DNA of 64,000 nt from Acidobacteriota bacterium. GTDB taxonomy: Bacteria; Acidobacteriota; Blastocatellia; Pyrinomonadales; Pyrinomonadaceae. How positions within the stretch are numbered: the first letter of the stretch is position 1; each line of letters opens with the position of its first letter. Positions 8,810 through 18,594 of this stretch are shown here, in pieces. The position numbers and the translations under genes were made by a program. The stretch is from positions 1-64,000 of the forward strand of contig JAHBSL010000012.1 of NCBI GenBank assembly GCA_019639135.1. Reading direction: 5' to 3'. Below the pieces are notes generated by a model. The model was not told the origin of the DNA. It did no database searches and worked only from the letters and a program-made list of their open reading frames with translations.

Positions 8810-9107
8810 CTCGGCAAGATCTCCTTTAGGTGTAGATTTCGGATGCCAAAATCCGCGGTCCGGGCCGAAGTGAAAGAAGGGCTCGCGAGTCCGGTAAACC
8901 GGCCCTGAGACGCATGGGTTGTTGGTAAATATTAAATCTATCTTACGTTGCAGGAATCAGCAAGAGCGGAAAGTGAAGGTGGGCTAACGCTTTGAGCAGA
9001 AGCTAAAATGGTATATCGTCACGTTTACGGCGGTCGTACAAGAGTTGATCTTGCATCTGCCCTGCCAATTACGAATCCGATGCAGACGGAGTTTTGAAAC
9101 CTAAGGG
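8810..9107. other. Divergent intergenic region
   Basis: 298 bases between the divergent EF-G-like gene and the methyltransferase. It must hold promoters for both. An AT-rich patch at 8928-8945 (TAAATATTAAATC) could supply a minus-strand -10. I see no RNA gene or repeat. Confidence 0.35.
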
Positions 9108-9867
9108 ATGGATCTATCAGTTTTTTCAAAGATCGAAAGTCAATCCTCGGATGAGGATAAGAAGACTTTCTTGGCGTGTCAGGCGGCTATTCGCGAGCTT
9201 AGGGGTGAATACAACTACCTTGAGATCGGCTCGTATTTGGGCGGCAGTATTCAGCCGCATCTTCTTGATACGAAATGCCGTACCATTATTTCGATCGATA
9301 AAAGGCCCAAGACCCAGCCGGATGAGCGCGGGTTCGATTGGACATATCTGGAGAATTCGACCGAACGAATGATCGAGAACTTGAAGCAGGTTGCTCCCGA
9401 GTATTTAGAGAAGATAAAAACGATCGACGGAAGTACGGACGAGATAGATCCGTCGTCGATTGACGAACCGATAGACCTTTGTTTGATCGACGGCGAGCAT
9501 ACCGATGTAGCGATGCGCCGAGATTTCGAGTTTTGTTTGTCGGTGTTAAACAAACGGGGGGGGGGTAATAATTTTTCACGACGCGCAAATTACTTACAAC
9601 GGGATTTACGAAGCGCTCGAAGACCTGCGAATGAACGGGGTCAGTTTCAATGCTTATAATCTTCCGCACGTGGTATTTGCGGTCGAGATTGGAGATGCGC
9701 CGATTCACAAAAATCCTTTGATCATGGAACGGCTTGTGAATAATCACGTCGGGTATTTGTACTCGCTTCGCGACAACGACCGCTATAGGAGGTTCGCAAA
9801 CCGACGGCCGTTCCGATTAGCACGAACGATTGTCAGCAAGCTTCGAGGCTCGAATACCAGCAGGTGA
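9108..9867 (+). pseudogene. Class I SAM-dependent methyltransferase, frameshifted at a G10 tract
   Basis: The N-terminal frame (from ATG 9108) holds YNYLEIGSYLGGSI, a motif I of Rossmann-fold methyltransferases, and IDLCLIDGEHT, a typical acidic motif of methyltransferase_24-type proteins. At 9556-9565 there is a run of ten G residues. With nine, the frame would run on as R-G-G-V-I-I-F-H-D, the expected next strand, through YNGIYEALEDLRMNGVSFN to the stop at 9867, giving about 252 aa. Without slippage the protein ends after residue 183. This could be a true loss, a phase-variable switch or a sequencing error. Methyl acceptor unknown. Confidence 0.75.
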
Positions 9868-10002
9868 AATCGCTTAGAACTTGTCTTTGAGCATCGAACG
9901 GCGGTGTTCGTTAGCAAAATCGGGTGGCGGCGAACGTCTTTAGTGGCGGAGCGCATCGTAGAAGGACGATGCATTTTGGCGTTCCCTTTTAGGTTAGAGG
10001 CA

Positions 10003-11853
10003 ATGATGGATAAGAAAAAGATCTCGATCTTTAAGCGGCGATGGCTTGTTATGGCCATTTCGCTCGGCGTCTGTGCGTCGATCGTAGCTGCGCAGGAGCT
10101 TGTTCCGGTCAAGGACCTGACAGGCGGGACGAGCCTGTTCGTTTTCAGGGGCGGCTCGAAGTCCGTTTCGAAACGGTTCGTTTCACAGGGGACCGCACGG
10201 CGAAGCAAGACCCAGCGTGCAGATACGGCCCGAAGGGTTAGCCGGCAATTCACAACGCTTGCCAGCACTGCCCCTCGCCGGCAGCGGACGACCGCGATTG
10301 CCGAAGATAAATTGCCGCCGATAAAGACAAAGACGCCGCAGGAGGTCTCGATCCTGTTCGCGGGTGTCGGTGAATACTACATCAACGAGAAGAACTATGA
10401 AAGGGCGATAGATTTCTTCCGCGAGGCTAGAACGCTCGATGCGACGAACACGATCGCCCGCGACGGCCTGAGCGAAGCTCTGGCTCTCCGCGGTAACGAG
10501 ATGCTTACGCGAGATGCCCTGGCTGTGGCGAAGAAAGATTTTGAAGAAGCGATCAGCCTGAACCCGAAGAACGGCCCGGCATATTTCGGCCTTGCAGAGG
10601 TTCTTTCCGCACAGGATGACGACGGACTGGCTGCTGAAAATTACGAATGGGCGCTTACGGCCGATAACGAACTCACCGAGATCTACGTTCCGCTTGGCAT
10701 TCTTTATTATCAGCGTGGCAACATAGCCAGGGCCGACGAACTGCTGACGAAGGCGGTCGCCATCGAGCCGAACGATGCACAGGCGCAGTATTTCCTCGGG
10801 CTCGTGCGATTGCGGCAGGAGAATGGCGAAGCGGCACTTGCGGCATTTCGCAAGGCAACTGCAAATGACGCGAACCTGGCAGAAGCTTTTTATTACACGG
10901 GCGAAACGCTGACGCGCCTTGGAAAGACCCGCGAATCGATCCCGGAATTCCAAAAGGCGATCGCACTTAAGCAAAACTACTTCGAGGCCCATTACGGGCT
11001 TGGTACGGCACATTTTGAGCTCGACGAATTTCGCGAGGCGGTTGTTGAGTTTGAGAAGGCAAAAGAGCTTAAGAACGACAATGCCGAAGTGGTCGCGAAC
11101 CTCGGCGATGCGTATCGGCTGCTGAACGATTTCAATCGGGCGGAGACGAATTACAATCTGGCCGCGTTGTTCTTTGAAGGACATCCGGATTTTGAGACGA
11201 ATCAGGAAAAGCGCGAATTGACGGCGGATATCCTCGGCCGGGCGGCGTTCGCGATCGCAAGGCAGTGCGAGATAAACACGGCGAAGGGCGTTCCTTGCAA
11301 ATGGAACGCGGCCGTCCGGTACCTGGAAAAGTCACAGACTCTGACCGTGAGCGACGTAAATAAATCGAACCTCGGCTGGGCGTATTTTAACGCGGCTAGG
11401 ACCGATTTTGCAGAAAAACGGGAGGCCGAAGGCCGGGTGAAGATGCAGAAGGCGGTCGAGACATTGAAGGCGGCATCGGCAGCAAACTCACCCTTCCAGC
11501 AAGGTGCTCTGCTCAACCTCGGCAAGGTCTATACCGAGACCGGCGACCGCAAGGGTGCGATCGATGCCCTAAAGCGGGTCGTCGATAAAGAGCCGAAATG
11601 GGCGTTCGCACAGAATGAACTCGGCATTGCCTACGTGAACGACAACAATTTCAAGGAGGCGATCAAGCACTTCAAGCTGGCGATCAGGCAGGACGACAAG
11701 CTTGCAGAAGCGCATTTGAATCTCGGATTCGCCGAGTTCAAGAACGGCAATACGAACGAGGCGAAAAAAGCCCACAGCAAGCTGAGGTCGCTCGGGCGTG
11801 ATGACCTTGCGACACGGCTAACGAACATGACCGGCGGCGTAGTTAAAAACTGA
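10003..11853 (+). CDS. Exported TPR-repeat protein with DLTGG motif
   Basis: Start taken at ATG 10003 (MMDKKK) behind AGGTTAGAGG, and the frame is open to 9904. Residues 1-33 are a signal peptide ending in AQ, followed by LVPVKDLTGGTSLFVFRGG. After a basic linker come at least ten tetratricopeptide repeats with the usual W/Y-L-G-A-Y-A-P pattern, for example ATNTIARDGLSEAL and PKNGPAYFGLAEVL. TPR solenoids bind protein partners; here probably in the periplasm. About 616 aa. It is a paralogue of the protein at 13054, on the other side of murB, and is separated from murB by a terminator. Confidence 0.85.
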   Translation: MMDKKKISIFKRRWLVMAISLGVCASIVAAQELVPVKDLTGGTSLFVFRGGSKSVSKRFVSQGTARRSKTQRADTARRVSRQFTTLASTAPRRQRTTAIAEDKLPPIKTKTPQEVSILFAGVGEYYINEKNYERAIDFFREARTLDATNTIARDGLSEALALRGNEMLTRDALAVAKKDFEEAISLNPKNGPAYFGLAEVLSAQDDDGLAAENYEWALTADNELTEIYVPLGILYYQRGNIARADELLTKAVAIEPNDAQAQYFLGLVRLRQENGEAALAAFRKATANDANLAEAFYYTGETLTRLGKTRESIPEFQKAIALKQNYFEAHYGLGTAHFELDEFREAVVEFEKAKELKNDNAEVVANLGDAYRLLNDFNRAETNYNLAALFFEGHPDFETNQEKRELTADILGRAAFAIARQCEINTAKGVPCKWNAAVRYLEKSQTLTVSDVNKSNLGWAYFNAARTDFAEKREAEGRVKMQKAVETLKAASAANSPFQQGALLNLGKVYTETGDRKGAIDALKRVVDKEPKWAFAQNELGIAYVNDNNFKEAIKHFKLAIRQDDKLAEAHLNLGFAEFKNGNTNEAKKAHSKLRSLGRDDLATRLTNMTGGVVKN

Positions 11854-11876
11854 CGCATGCCCGAAATGGGAAATCG

Positions 11877-11913
11877 AACGGGAGAGGGGTAGAATGGCCT
11901 TCTCCCGTTTTTT
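11877..11913 (+). terminator. Intrinsic terminator directly abutting the murB start
   Basis: AACGGGAGA pairs with TCTCCCGTT and is followed by TTTT, ending one base before the murB ATG. The loop contains TAGAAT (11890-11895), which could be a -10 box for murB. Confidence 0.75.
11890..11895 (+). promoter_or_regulatory. Possible -10 box for murB inside the terminator loop
   Basis: TAGAAT lies 18 bases before the murB ATG, so a transcript from it would start about 12 bases upstream of the gene. No Shine-Dalgarno sequence is visible before murB, which fits a short leader. No clear -35 is present. Confidence 0.35.
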
Positions 11914-13002
11914 ATGGCCATCGAAGAGAGGATCGAAGAAAACGTGCCCCTCGCGGGCCTTACGACGCTAGGCGTCGGCGGGTCGGCTCGATATTTTCTA
12001 TGTGCCCGTGATGAGGACGATATTCCGGCGGCATTTCGTTTCGCTGAGGAGAAAGGCCTCGATACTTTCGTCCTCGGCGGCGGAAGCAATCTGGTGGTCA
12101 GCGATGCCGGGTTCGGCGGGCTTGTTGTGAAGATCGATCTTCGCGGGGTTCGTTTCGTGGAGCCGGATGAAAATGGCTTTGTGATCGCGGAGGCAGCGGC
12201 GGGCGAGGACTGGGACGAATTCGTCGCAGAGTGTGTCCGGCGGGAACTGGCCGGAGTTGAGTGCCTGAGCGGGATCCCGGGCTCGATCGGAGGTACGCCG
12301 GTACAGAATGTCGGAGCCTATGGGCAAGAGGTTTCAGAGACGATAGTCAGGGTCAGGTGCTTTGACCGGGCGACCGGCGAATTCGTCGAACTCTCGAACG
12401 CCGAGTGCGGCTTCAGCTATCGAAAGAGCATCTTCAATACGAGCGAGAAAGGGCGGTATGTTGTCACGAAAGTGACGTTCAGGCTCGGGGCCGGCGGCGA
12501 GCCGAAGGTCGTTTATCGTGACCTGAAAGAGTATTTCGATGAGCGTTCGTCAAGCCTCACTGAGGTGAGGGAGGCGGTGTTGGCCATCCGTCGGCGAAAG
12601 TCGATGGTGATCGACGCCGCCGATCCGAATTCGCGGAGTGCGGGTTCATTCTTTAAGAATCCGATCGTTGCGGCTGAGATTCTCGGAGTAATTGCGGCAG
12701 CCGAGGGAAGCGATGTTCCGAGCTTTCCTGCGGGCGAAGGGCAGGTAAAGATACCCGCTGCGTGGCTGATCGAAAGGGCAGGTTTCGCGAAGGGCTATCG
12801 GTTCGGCGAGGCGGGAATTTCGGCGAATCATTCATTGGCGATCGTGAATCTCGGAAGAGCCAAAGCGGCCGATATTTTCGCGTTGATGAATGAGGTGCGT
12901 GCGGCGGTGAAAGTGCGGTTTGGGATCGAACTGGTTCCGGAGCCGGTTTTTCTGGGCGAAAAGGCCGCGTTGCCGCAAACCGCGACGGAACCCGTCGTCT
13001 AG
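11914..13002 (+). CDS. murB: UDP-N-acetylenolpyruvoylglucosamine reductase (MurB)
   Basis: Reduces UDP-GlcNAc-enolpyruvate to UDP-MurNAc with NADPH and FAD in peptidoglycan synthesis. 362 aa. FAD-binding features are TTLGVGGSA (17-25) and LGGGSN (54-59). The insert with SYRKSIF (about 168-174) marks a type I MurB. The catalytic serine sits in GSFFKNP (S245). The C-terminal substrate Glu lies in the EPV region near the end. The gene lies between two paralogous TPR genes rather than in a mur cluster. It lacks a visible ribosome binding site and follows a terminator directly. Confidence 0.95.
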   Translation: MAIEERIEENVPLAGLTTLGVGGSARYFLCARDEDDIPAAFRFAEEKGLDTFVLGGGSNLVVSDAGFGGLVVKIDLRGVRFVEPDENGFVIAEAAAGEDWDEFVAECVRRELAGVECLSGIPGSIGGTPVQNVGAYGQEVSETIVRVRCFDRATGEFVELSNAECGFSYRKSIFNTSEKGRYVVTKVTFRLGAGGEPKVVYRDLKEYFDERSSSLTEVREAVLAIRRRKSMVIDAADPNSRSAGSFFKNPIVAAEILGVIAAAEGSDVPSFPAGEGQVKIPAAWLIERAGFAKGYRFGEAGISANHSLAIVNLGRAKAADIFALMNEVRAAVKVRFGIELVPEPVFLGEKAALPQTATEPVV

Positions 13003-13053
13003 AGTGTTGAGGCTTCTTCTCGCGGCATCGAGAAGCGGCCGGGAGTTGTGGTT

Positions 13054-14886
13054 ATGTCTCGTCAGAAGAGTTTTTGTCGTTCGGCTTTTGTTTTCGTTAT
13101 CGGAGTCTCGCTGCTGCTGCCGGGGAGTTTGCCGGTGCGGGCAAATGATCTTGTGCCCTCGGCCGACCTGACCGGCGGTGCGAGCGTTTTCGTTTTTCGC
13201 GGCTCGGCAAAGCGGCCGCAGGAGCGGGCAGCCTTTTCGGGTGGTGGCCGATCGGGGGCGGGAATGGCCGGTTACCGGGCGAGGTTAAATTCACAGGCCG
13301 CGGCAAAGCGAAAGGCGCGTGCCGAGCGGGCAAAGGCGAGAGCGGCCGAGCTTGCAAGGGCAAGGGCACGCGAGCGGAACCGCCTGGCACGGCAATCGAA
13401 CGTATTGACCGCACGGGGCGAAAAGCAGCTTGAAGAGGGCAGCATCGATCCGGCGATATCGAGCTTCCGCGAGGCATTGAAGCTCAACGCAAAGAACGGC
13501 GAGGCTAAGACGGGACTTAGCGAAGGCCTTACAGCGAAAGCGACGGAGCAGCTTGCGGGGGGCGATGATCTAGCCGCACTTCCGTTGCTTGAAGAGGCCG
13601 CATTGCTCGACCCGCAAAATCAGGTCGCGTTCCTGAAGCTCGGGGAACTACACGATGCGCGGAACAACAACAATGAGGCGATAGCGAATTACGCGAAGGC
13701 GTTAGAGATCGACCCGGAATTGACGGCCGTTTATTTGCCGCTCGGACTTCTTTATGCCGAGACCGGCGATGACGCCCGTGCCGACGAGATGATCGCGAAG
13801 GCCGAGACGGCAGGCACCGCGACGACCGAGGCAAAGTTCGCACGGGCCGCGATCCTGAAGCGAAAGGGAAATGAGGACGAGGCTCTTGCTCTCTACCGAT
13901 CGGTCACCGTCGCCGAGCCAAACAATGGCACAGCCTTTTACGCGATCGCACGGCTTCACGACGAGGCCGGCCGCGGAGACCAGGCACTTGCTGCCTACGA
14001 AGATGCCCTGAAGGCCGAGCCGACACTTTCGGCCGCGTGGTTCGACCTCGGTGTTCTTCATTACAATCGCGGCGAATATGACGCGGCTTCGAACGCATAT
14101 CTGAAAGTGCTTGAGCTCGAACCTTCGAACGCCAAGGCCCACGCTCACCTCGCCAGTACCTATCGGCAGATGGAGCGGTTCGCAGATGCGAACGCGCAAT
14201 ATCGGGCAGCGAATGAGAAGGGCATTGACAAGGACGCGGACCTCTACAGCGAATGGGGTTTCTGTTTGGGCAAGACGAACGAATGGGAAAAAGCTTCGGT
14301 CCGGCTGAAGGCGGCCCAGGAGTTGAGCCCGACGGCGGTCGATCATAATAACGTCGGCTGGGCCTATTACAACGCGGCCCGTTACGATAAGCAGAATAAC
14401 AAAGAAGACGAGGCGAGGCAGAAGCTCGAGATGGCGAGGCAGTCGCTTCAGCGGGCGGTCGAGATGGACGCGAATCTTCACCCGGCGTTCATGAACCTCG
14501 GGGCAACGAACAACGAACTCGGCGAGTTTCAGGCCGCGGTCGAAGCGTTGAACCGGGCCTTGAGCCTACAGGGCGACTGGGTCATCGCGATGAACCAGCT
14601 CGGTCGTGCTTATCGCGGTGCGGGCGACCTGCAAAACGCGATCGCTCAGTTCTCGCGTGTCTCGACGCTCGACGCCAACAACGTCTTCGGGCTTTATAAC
14701 CTCGGCGAGGTCTATCACTTGACGGGAAACAAGCGGGAGGCTAGGCGTATCCGCGATCGGCTCAAGCGGGTCGATCCGGTCTTTGCCGGCAGGCTCGATG
14801 ACGTACTGAGCGGCAAGGTCGTGCTCGACGAGGCAAAGCGGAACATAAGGAACAAGGTCCCGCGGCTGCCGGGAATCCCGTTCTAG
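13054..14886 (+). CDS. Exported TPR-repeat protein with DLTGG motif (paralogue)
   Basis: ATG at 13054 is favoured over the GTG at 13048 because GGGAG lies 8 bases before it. The first 30 residues are a signal peptide (hydrophobic GVSLLLPGSLPVRA), followed by LVPSADLTGGASVFVFRG, which matches the mature N-terminus of the protein at 10003. A basic, Ala/Arg-rich coiled-coil-like stretch follows. TPR repeats then run to the C-terminus (for example PQNQVAFLKLGELHD and PTLSAAWFDLGVLHY). About 610 aa. Probably periplasmic, with a protein-binding scaffold role; no enzyme domain is visible. It precedes carB by 63 bases. Confidence 0.85.
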   Translation: MSRQKSFCRSAFVFVIGVSLLLPGSLPVRANDLVPSADLTGGASVFVFRGSAKRPQERAAFSGGGRSGAGMAGYRARLNSQAAAKRKARAERAKARAAELARARARERNRLARQSNVLTARGEKQLEEGSIDPAISSFREALKLNAKNGEAKTGLSEGLTAKATEQLAGGDDLAALPLLEEAALLDPQNQVAFLKLGELHDARNNNNEAIANYAKALEIDPELTAVYLPLGLLYAETGDDARADEMIAKAETAGTATTEAKFARAAILKRKGNEDEALALYRSVTVAEPNNGTAFYAIARLHDEAGRGDQALAAYEDALKAEPTLSAAWFDLGVLHYNRGEYDAASNAYLKVLELEPSNAKAHAHLASTYRQMERFADANAQYRAANEKGIDKDADLYSEWGFCLGKTNEWEKASVRLKAAQELSPTAVDHNNVGWAYYNAARYDKQNNKEDEARQKLEMARQSLQRAVEMDANLHPAFMNLGATNNELGEFQAAVEALNRALSLQGDWVIAMNQLGRAYRGAGDLQNAIAQFSRVSTLDANNVFGLYNLGEVYHLTGNKREARRIRDRLKRVDPVFAGRLDDVLSGKVVLDEAKRNIRNKVPRLPGIPF

Positions 14887-14929
14887 CGGGCTTCGGGGCC
14901 GGGAGGTTAGTGCGGCGGCGAAATTTCTG

Positions 14930-14935
14930 TATAAT
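14930..14935 (+). promoter_or_regulatory. Likely carB -10 box
   Basis: A perfect TATAAT ends 14 bases before the carB ATG, implying a leader of about 8 bases or less. The -35 is not convincing. No Shine-Dalgarno sequence precedes carB, consistent with a near-leaderless transcript. Confidence 0.5.
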
Positions 14936-14949
14936 CGTGAGTTTAGAAA

Positions 14950-17900
14950 ATGCCGCGACGTACAGATATTCATAAGATACTGATCATCGGTTCAGGTCCC
15001 ATTGTCATTGGACAGGCTTGCGAGTTCGATTATTCCGGAACGCAAGCCTGTCGGGCTTTAAAGCAGGAAGGGTTTGAGGTCGTGCTGGTCAATTCGAACC
15101 CGGCGACGATAATGACCGACCCGGAGATCGCCGACAGGACATATGTTGAACCGCTGACGGTCGAGGCGGCGACGGCAATAATCGAAAAGGAGCGGCCCGA
15201 TGCCCTTTTGCCGACGGTCGGCGGGCAGACGGGGCTGAACCTTTCGGTCGCGCTTTACGAGCTGGGCGTTCTCGAAAAATACGGCGTAAAGCTGATCGGG
15301 GCGAACATCGACGCGATCAAGGTCGGCGAGGACCGCGAGCTTTTCAAGCAGGCGATGGACGAGGTCGGGATTCCCTCGGCCAAGGGCGGATTTGCTCATA
15401 CCTGGGAAGAAGCCCAGAAGATCGTTGAGGAAACGGGCTATCCGGCGATCGTCCGGCCGGCATTTACGCTCGGAGGAACCGGCGGCGGAACGGCGTATAA
15501 CCCCGAGGAATTTGAAGAGATCGCCAAGGGCGGGCTTGCCGCTTCGCCGGTCTCGCAGATATTGGTCGAAGAATCGATCTTAGGGTGGAAAGAATACGAA
15601 CTCGAGGTGATGCGCGACCTCAACGACAACGTCGTCATCATCTGCTCGATCGAGAATTTTGACCCGATGGGCGTGCATACGGGCGATTCGATAACGGTCG
15701 CTCCAGCGCAGACGCTGACCGACGTGGAGTATCAGAACCTTCGCGATATGTCGATCAAGTGCATCCGCAAGGTCGGGGTCGAGACGGGCGGTTCTAATAT
15801 CCAATTTGCAGTAAATCCGGAGAACGGCGAGGTCCGTATCATCGAGATGAACCCGCGGGTCTCGCGGTCCTCGGCTCTTGCCTCAAAGGCGACAGGCTTT
15901 CCGATCGCAAAGATCGCGGCGAAGCTCGCGGTCGGCTACACGCTCGACGAGATCCCGAACGACATCACCAAAAAGACGCCGGCCTCGTTCGAGCCGACCA
16001 TAGATTACGTCGTTACCAAGATACCGAAGTGGGCGTTCGAAAAGTTTCCCGGTGCTGAAGATGTTTTGGGGACGCAGATGAAATCGGTCGGCGAGGTGAT
16101 GGCGATCGGTCGGACGTTCAAGGAGAGTCTGTTCAAAGGTTTGCGGTCGCTTGAAGCAGTGAAACCGCTGCGGCTCGCGGACGTGCCGGACGAGGAACTG
16201 CAGCGAAAGCTCGCGAGGCCGAATTCCCAGCGATTTTCTTACATCACATACGCTTTGCAGAACGGCTACTCGATCGAAGAGGTCCATCGCCTGACGAAGA
16301 TCGACCCGTGGTTTCTCGATCAGGTAAAGCAGGTGATGGAGTTTCAGGAAGCGGAGCTTCCAATGGATAGTGGAGAACGGACAACGGACAATTCTAAGAA
16401 ACTCGCTGATCTGGCCGACTTGCCCGACGACGTTCTGCGTACGGCAAAAGCATTCGGGCTATCGGATCGTCGTCTGGCCTTTCTCACAGAAACGACCGAG
16501 TTGGAAGTCCGCGAGCATCGAAAGGTGGCGGGAATCGCACCGGTCTATAAGCGTGTTGATACCTGCGGTGCGGAGTTCGAATCCTTCACGCCGTATCTTT
16601 ACTCGACCTACGAAGAGGAATGCGAGGCCGATCCGACCGGCCGGCGGAAGATAATGATCCTCGGCTCGGGGCCGAACCGGATCGGGCAGGGAATCGAGTT
16701 CGACTATTGCTGCTGCCATGCATCGTTCGCACTTCGCGATGCGGATTTTGAGACGATAATGGTCAACTGCAATCCGGAGACCGTCTCGACCGACTACGAC
16801 ACATCGGATCGGCTTTACTTTGAGCCGCTGACCTTTGAGGATGTGATGAACATCGTCGATGTCGAGCGGCCCGAGGGCGTTATCGTGCAGTTCGGCGGGC
16901 AGACGCCGCTCAATCTTGCCGATAAGCTTCACGCAGCGGGCGTTCCGATCATCGGGACCTCGCCGGATTCGATCGACCTTGCCGAAGACCGGAAGAGGTT
17001 TTCCGTACTGCTCAAAGAACTGAACATTCCACAGCCGCCGAACGGCACCGCAACCTCGCCCGAAGAAGCCAAGGCGATCGCGGCCGAGATCGGCTATCCG
17101 GTCGTCGTCCGGCCGAGTTTTGTGCTTGGCGGAAGGGCGATGGCGATCGTTTACGACGAATCGTCGCTAGACGAATATATGCGGACGGCATTCGATGCCT
17201 CGCCGGAAAAGCCGATATTGATCGACAAATTTCTCGAGCGGGCGGGCGAGATCGACGTGGACGCTTTGGCAGACGAAACGGCGGTCGTTATCGCCGGAAT
17301 TCAGGAGCACATCGAAGAAGCGGGCATCCACTCGGGCGATTCGTCAAGCGTCTTGCCGCCGCAGAAGATCGCGGTCGAACATCTGGAGACGATCCAGCAT
17401 TACACTCGATTACTCGCCAAGGGCCTGAACGTAAAGGGCTTGATGAACATTCAATACGCCGTCCAGAGCGACCGCGTTTATGTGCTTGAGGTCAATCCGC
17501 GGGCATCGCGGACGGTGCCGTTCGTAGCAAAGGCCACGGGTGTGCCGATCGCAAAGATCGCGTCGCTAGTGATGGCGGGGGCAAAAACGCTTGCCGAGTT
17601 TGGGCTGCCGGACGTGCTCGCGGTGCCGCAGGTTTTTGTGAAATCGCCGGTATTTCCGTTCAAAAAGTTTGCCGGCGTCGACCCGATCCTCGGGCCGGAA
17701 ATGCACTCGACCGGCGAGGTGATGGGCGTTGGGGCGACGTTTGGCGAAGCGTATGGCAAGGCGATGGAAGGTGCGGGGGTCAGTTTGCCGCTCGGAGTGG
17801 GGACACTCTTGTCCCCGACGGGCGATGCTTCATCGACCGTCAATAGTGCTGGCATTGGTTTCGCCGGAGGAACCGGCGATGCGGACAAGAGTGTCCGCGC

Positions 17901-18321
17901 TCCAAAAGCGTTCATCTCGGTGACCAACGCCGATAAGGGGCAGGCGGTTCTGCTTGCACGCAGGTTGAACAAGCTCGGCTTCAAGCTGGTGGCGACACAC
18001 GGAACCGCGATCCGGCTTCGCGAGGTCGGTTTGGAGTGCGAGGACGTTTTTAAGGTGAACGAGGGCCGGCCGAACATCGCCGACCTGATTCGCCAGGGCG
18101 AGATCTCGCTGATCATCAACACGCCGCTCGGCAAGACCTCACGCTACGACGAGCAGGCCATCCGCAAGGCCGCCTTGCAGTTCAACGTCCCATGCGTCAC
18201 GACCATCACCGGCGCCGAAGCTCTCGTCGAAGCCATCGCGACCAAGGCGACGAACAAGAACATCACAGTTCGGAGCTTGCAGGAAATACATAGCGATCGC
18301 GGCGTAGAGAAGGCTGCTTAG
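14950..18321 (+). CDS. carB: Carbamoyl-phosphate synthase large subunit
   Basis: Makes carbamoyl phosphate from ammonia delivered by the small subunit, bicarbonate and two ATP, for pyrimidine and arginine synthesis. The two ATP-grasp halves begin [22 protein letters not shown] and [20 protein letters not shown]. The C-terminal allosteric (MGS-like) domain starts near [12 protein letters not shown]. At 1123 aa it is longer than the usual 1060-1080. Two stretches account for this: [11 protein letters not shown] near residue 471, in the oligomerisation region, and about 35 residues (947-985) just before the allosteric domain. Both look like in-frame repeat insertions. carA is not in the window. 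Confidence 0.97.
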   Translation: MPRRTDIHKILIIGSGPIVIGQACEFDYSGTQACRALKQEGFEVVLVNSNPATIMTDPEIADRTYVEPLTVEAATAIIEKERPDALLPTVGGQTGLNLSVALYELGVLEKYGVKLIGANIDAIKVGEDRELFKQAMDEVGIPSAKGGFAHTWEEAQKIVEETGYPAIVRPAFTLGGTGGGTAYNPEEFEEIAKGGLAASPVSQILVEESILGWKEYELEVMRDLNDNVVIICSIENFDPMGVHTGDSITVAPAQTLTDVEYQNLRDMSIKCIRKVGVETGGSNIQFAVNPENGEVRIIEMNPRVSRSSALASKATGFPIAKIAAKLAVGYTLDEIPNDITKKTPASFEPTIDYVVTKIPKWAFEKFPGAEDVLGTQMKSVGEVMAIGRTFKESLFKGLRSLEAVKPLRLADVPDEELQRKLARPNSQRFSYITYALQNGYSIEEVHRLTKIDPWFLDQVKQVMEFQEAELPMDSGERTTDNSKKLADLADLPDDVLRTAKAFGLSDRRLAFLTETTELEVREHRKVAGIAPVYKRVDTCGAEFESFTPYLYSTYEEECEADPTGRRKIMILGSGPNRIGQGIEFDYCCCHASFALRDADFETIMVNCNPETVSTDYDTSDRLYFEPLTFEDVMNIVDVERPEGVIVQFGGQTPLNLADKLHAAGVPIIGTSPDSIDLAEDRKRFSVLLKELNIPQPPNGTATSPEEAKAIAAEIGYPVVVRPSFVLGGRAMAIVYDESSLDEYMRTAFDASPEKPILIDKFLERAGEIDVDALADETAVVIAGIQEHIEEAGIHSGDSSSVLPPQKIAVEHLETIQHYTRLLAKGLNVKGLMNIQYAVQSDRVYVLEVNPRASRTVPFVAKATGVPIAKIASLVMAGAKTLAEFGLPDVLAVPQVFVKSPVFPFKKFAGVDPILGPEMHSTGEVMGVGATFGEAYGKAMEGAGVSLPLGVGTLLSPTGDASSTVNSAGIGFAGGTGDADKSVRAPKAFISVTNADKGQAVLLARRLNKLGFKLVATHGTAIRLREVGLECEDVFKVNEGRPNIADLIRQGEISLIINTPLGKTSRYDEQAIRKAALQFNVPCVTTITGAEALVEAIATKATNKNITVRSLQEIHSDRGVEKAA
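16360..16396. repeat. Low-complexity insertion inside carB (oligomerisation linker)
   Basis: The DNA reads as short steps of TGGAGAACGGACAACGGACAAT, of the GGACAATGG type seen as dispersed repeats in bacterial genomes. It encodes [11 protein letters not shown], with no counterpart that I recall in other CarB proteins, and the frame is intact. Confidence 0.5.
17799..17898. repeat. Palindromic insertion inside carB before the allosteric domain
   Basis: Two hairpins, GGGGACACTCTTGTCCCC (17799-17816) and GCGGACAAGAGTGTCCGC (17881-17898), are inverted copies of one palindrome and bracket about 64 bases. The frame is preserved. It encodes a Gly/Ser/Thr-rich linker between the second synthetase half and the MGS-like domain. 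Confidence 0.7.
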
Positions 18322-18329
18322 TAGACGTT

Positions 18330-18591
18330 ATGAAGAAGAAGAAATTGAAAGAAGTCCCTGAATTTAGAAATGAGGACGAGGAAAGGGAATTCTGGTGGAC
18401 GCACGATTCGACCGATTATTTTGATTGGGATAAGGCCGAGCGTGTCGTTTTTCCGAACCTAAAAATGACGACTCGCACGATTTCCCATCGGCTTCCCGAG
18501 TCGGTGCGTGACGAGCATGCGCGACGTGCCGCATCAGTCATTGATAAAAATGTTCCTCAATGAACGGTTGGACCAGGAAATGAAGATGTAA
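18330..18591 (+). pseudogene. CopG/BrnA-type antitoxin with C-terminal frameshift
   Basis: The first 55 residues match the CopG antitoxin family found with BrnT-like toxins: REFWWTHDSTDYFDWDKAERVVFPNLK, then ISHRLPES. After RLPES the annotated frame goes off-family and stops at 18563. In another frame the expected ending is present: DVPHQSLIKMFLNERLDQE, to a TAA at 18589-18591. The distance between the two family segments is about 17 bases too short, so a small deletion has removed part of the ribbon-helix-helix and shifted the frame. No toxin gene lies beside it. It starts 8 bases after carB. Confidence 0.75.
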
Positions 18592-18594
18592 TAA

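Noticed and set aside
10183-11184. 333-codon open frame antisense to the TPR gene
   Set aside because: The plus-strand frame shows clear TPR repeats and a signal peptide; the reverse frame shows nothing.
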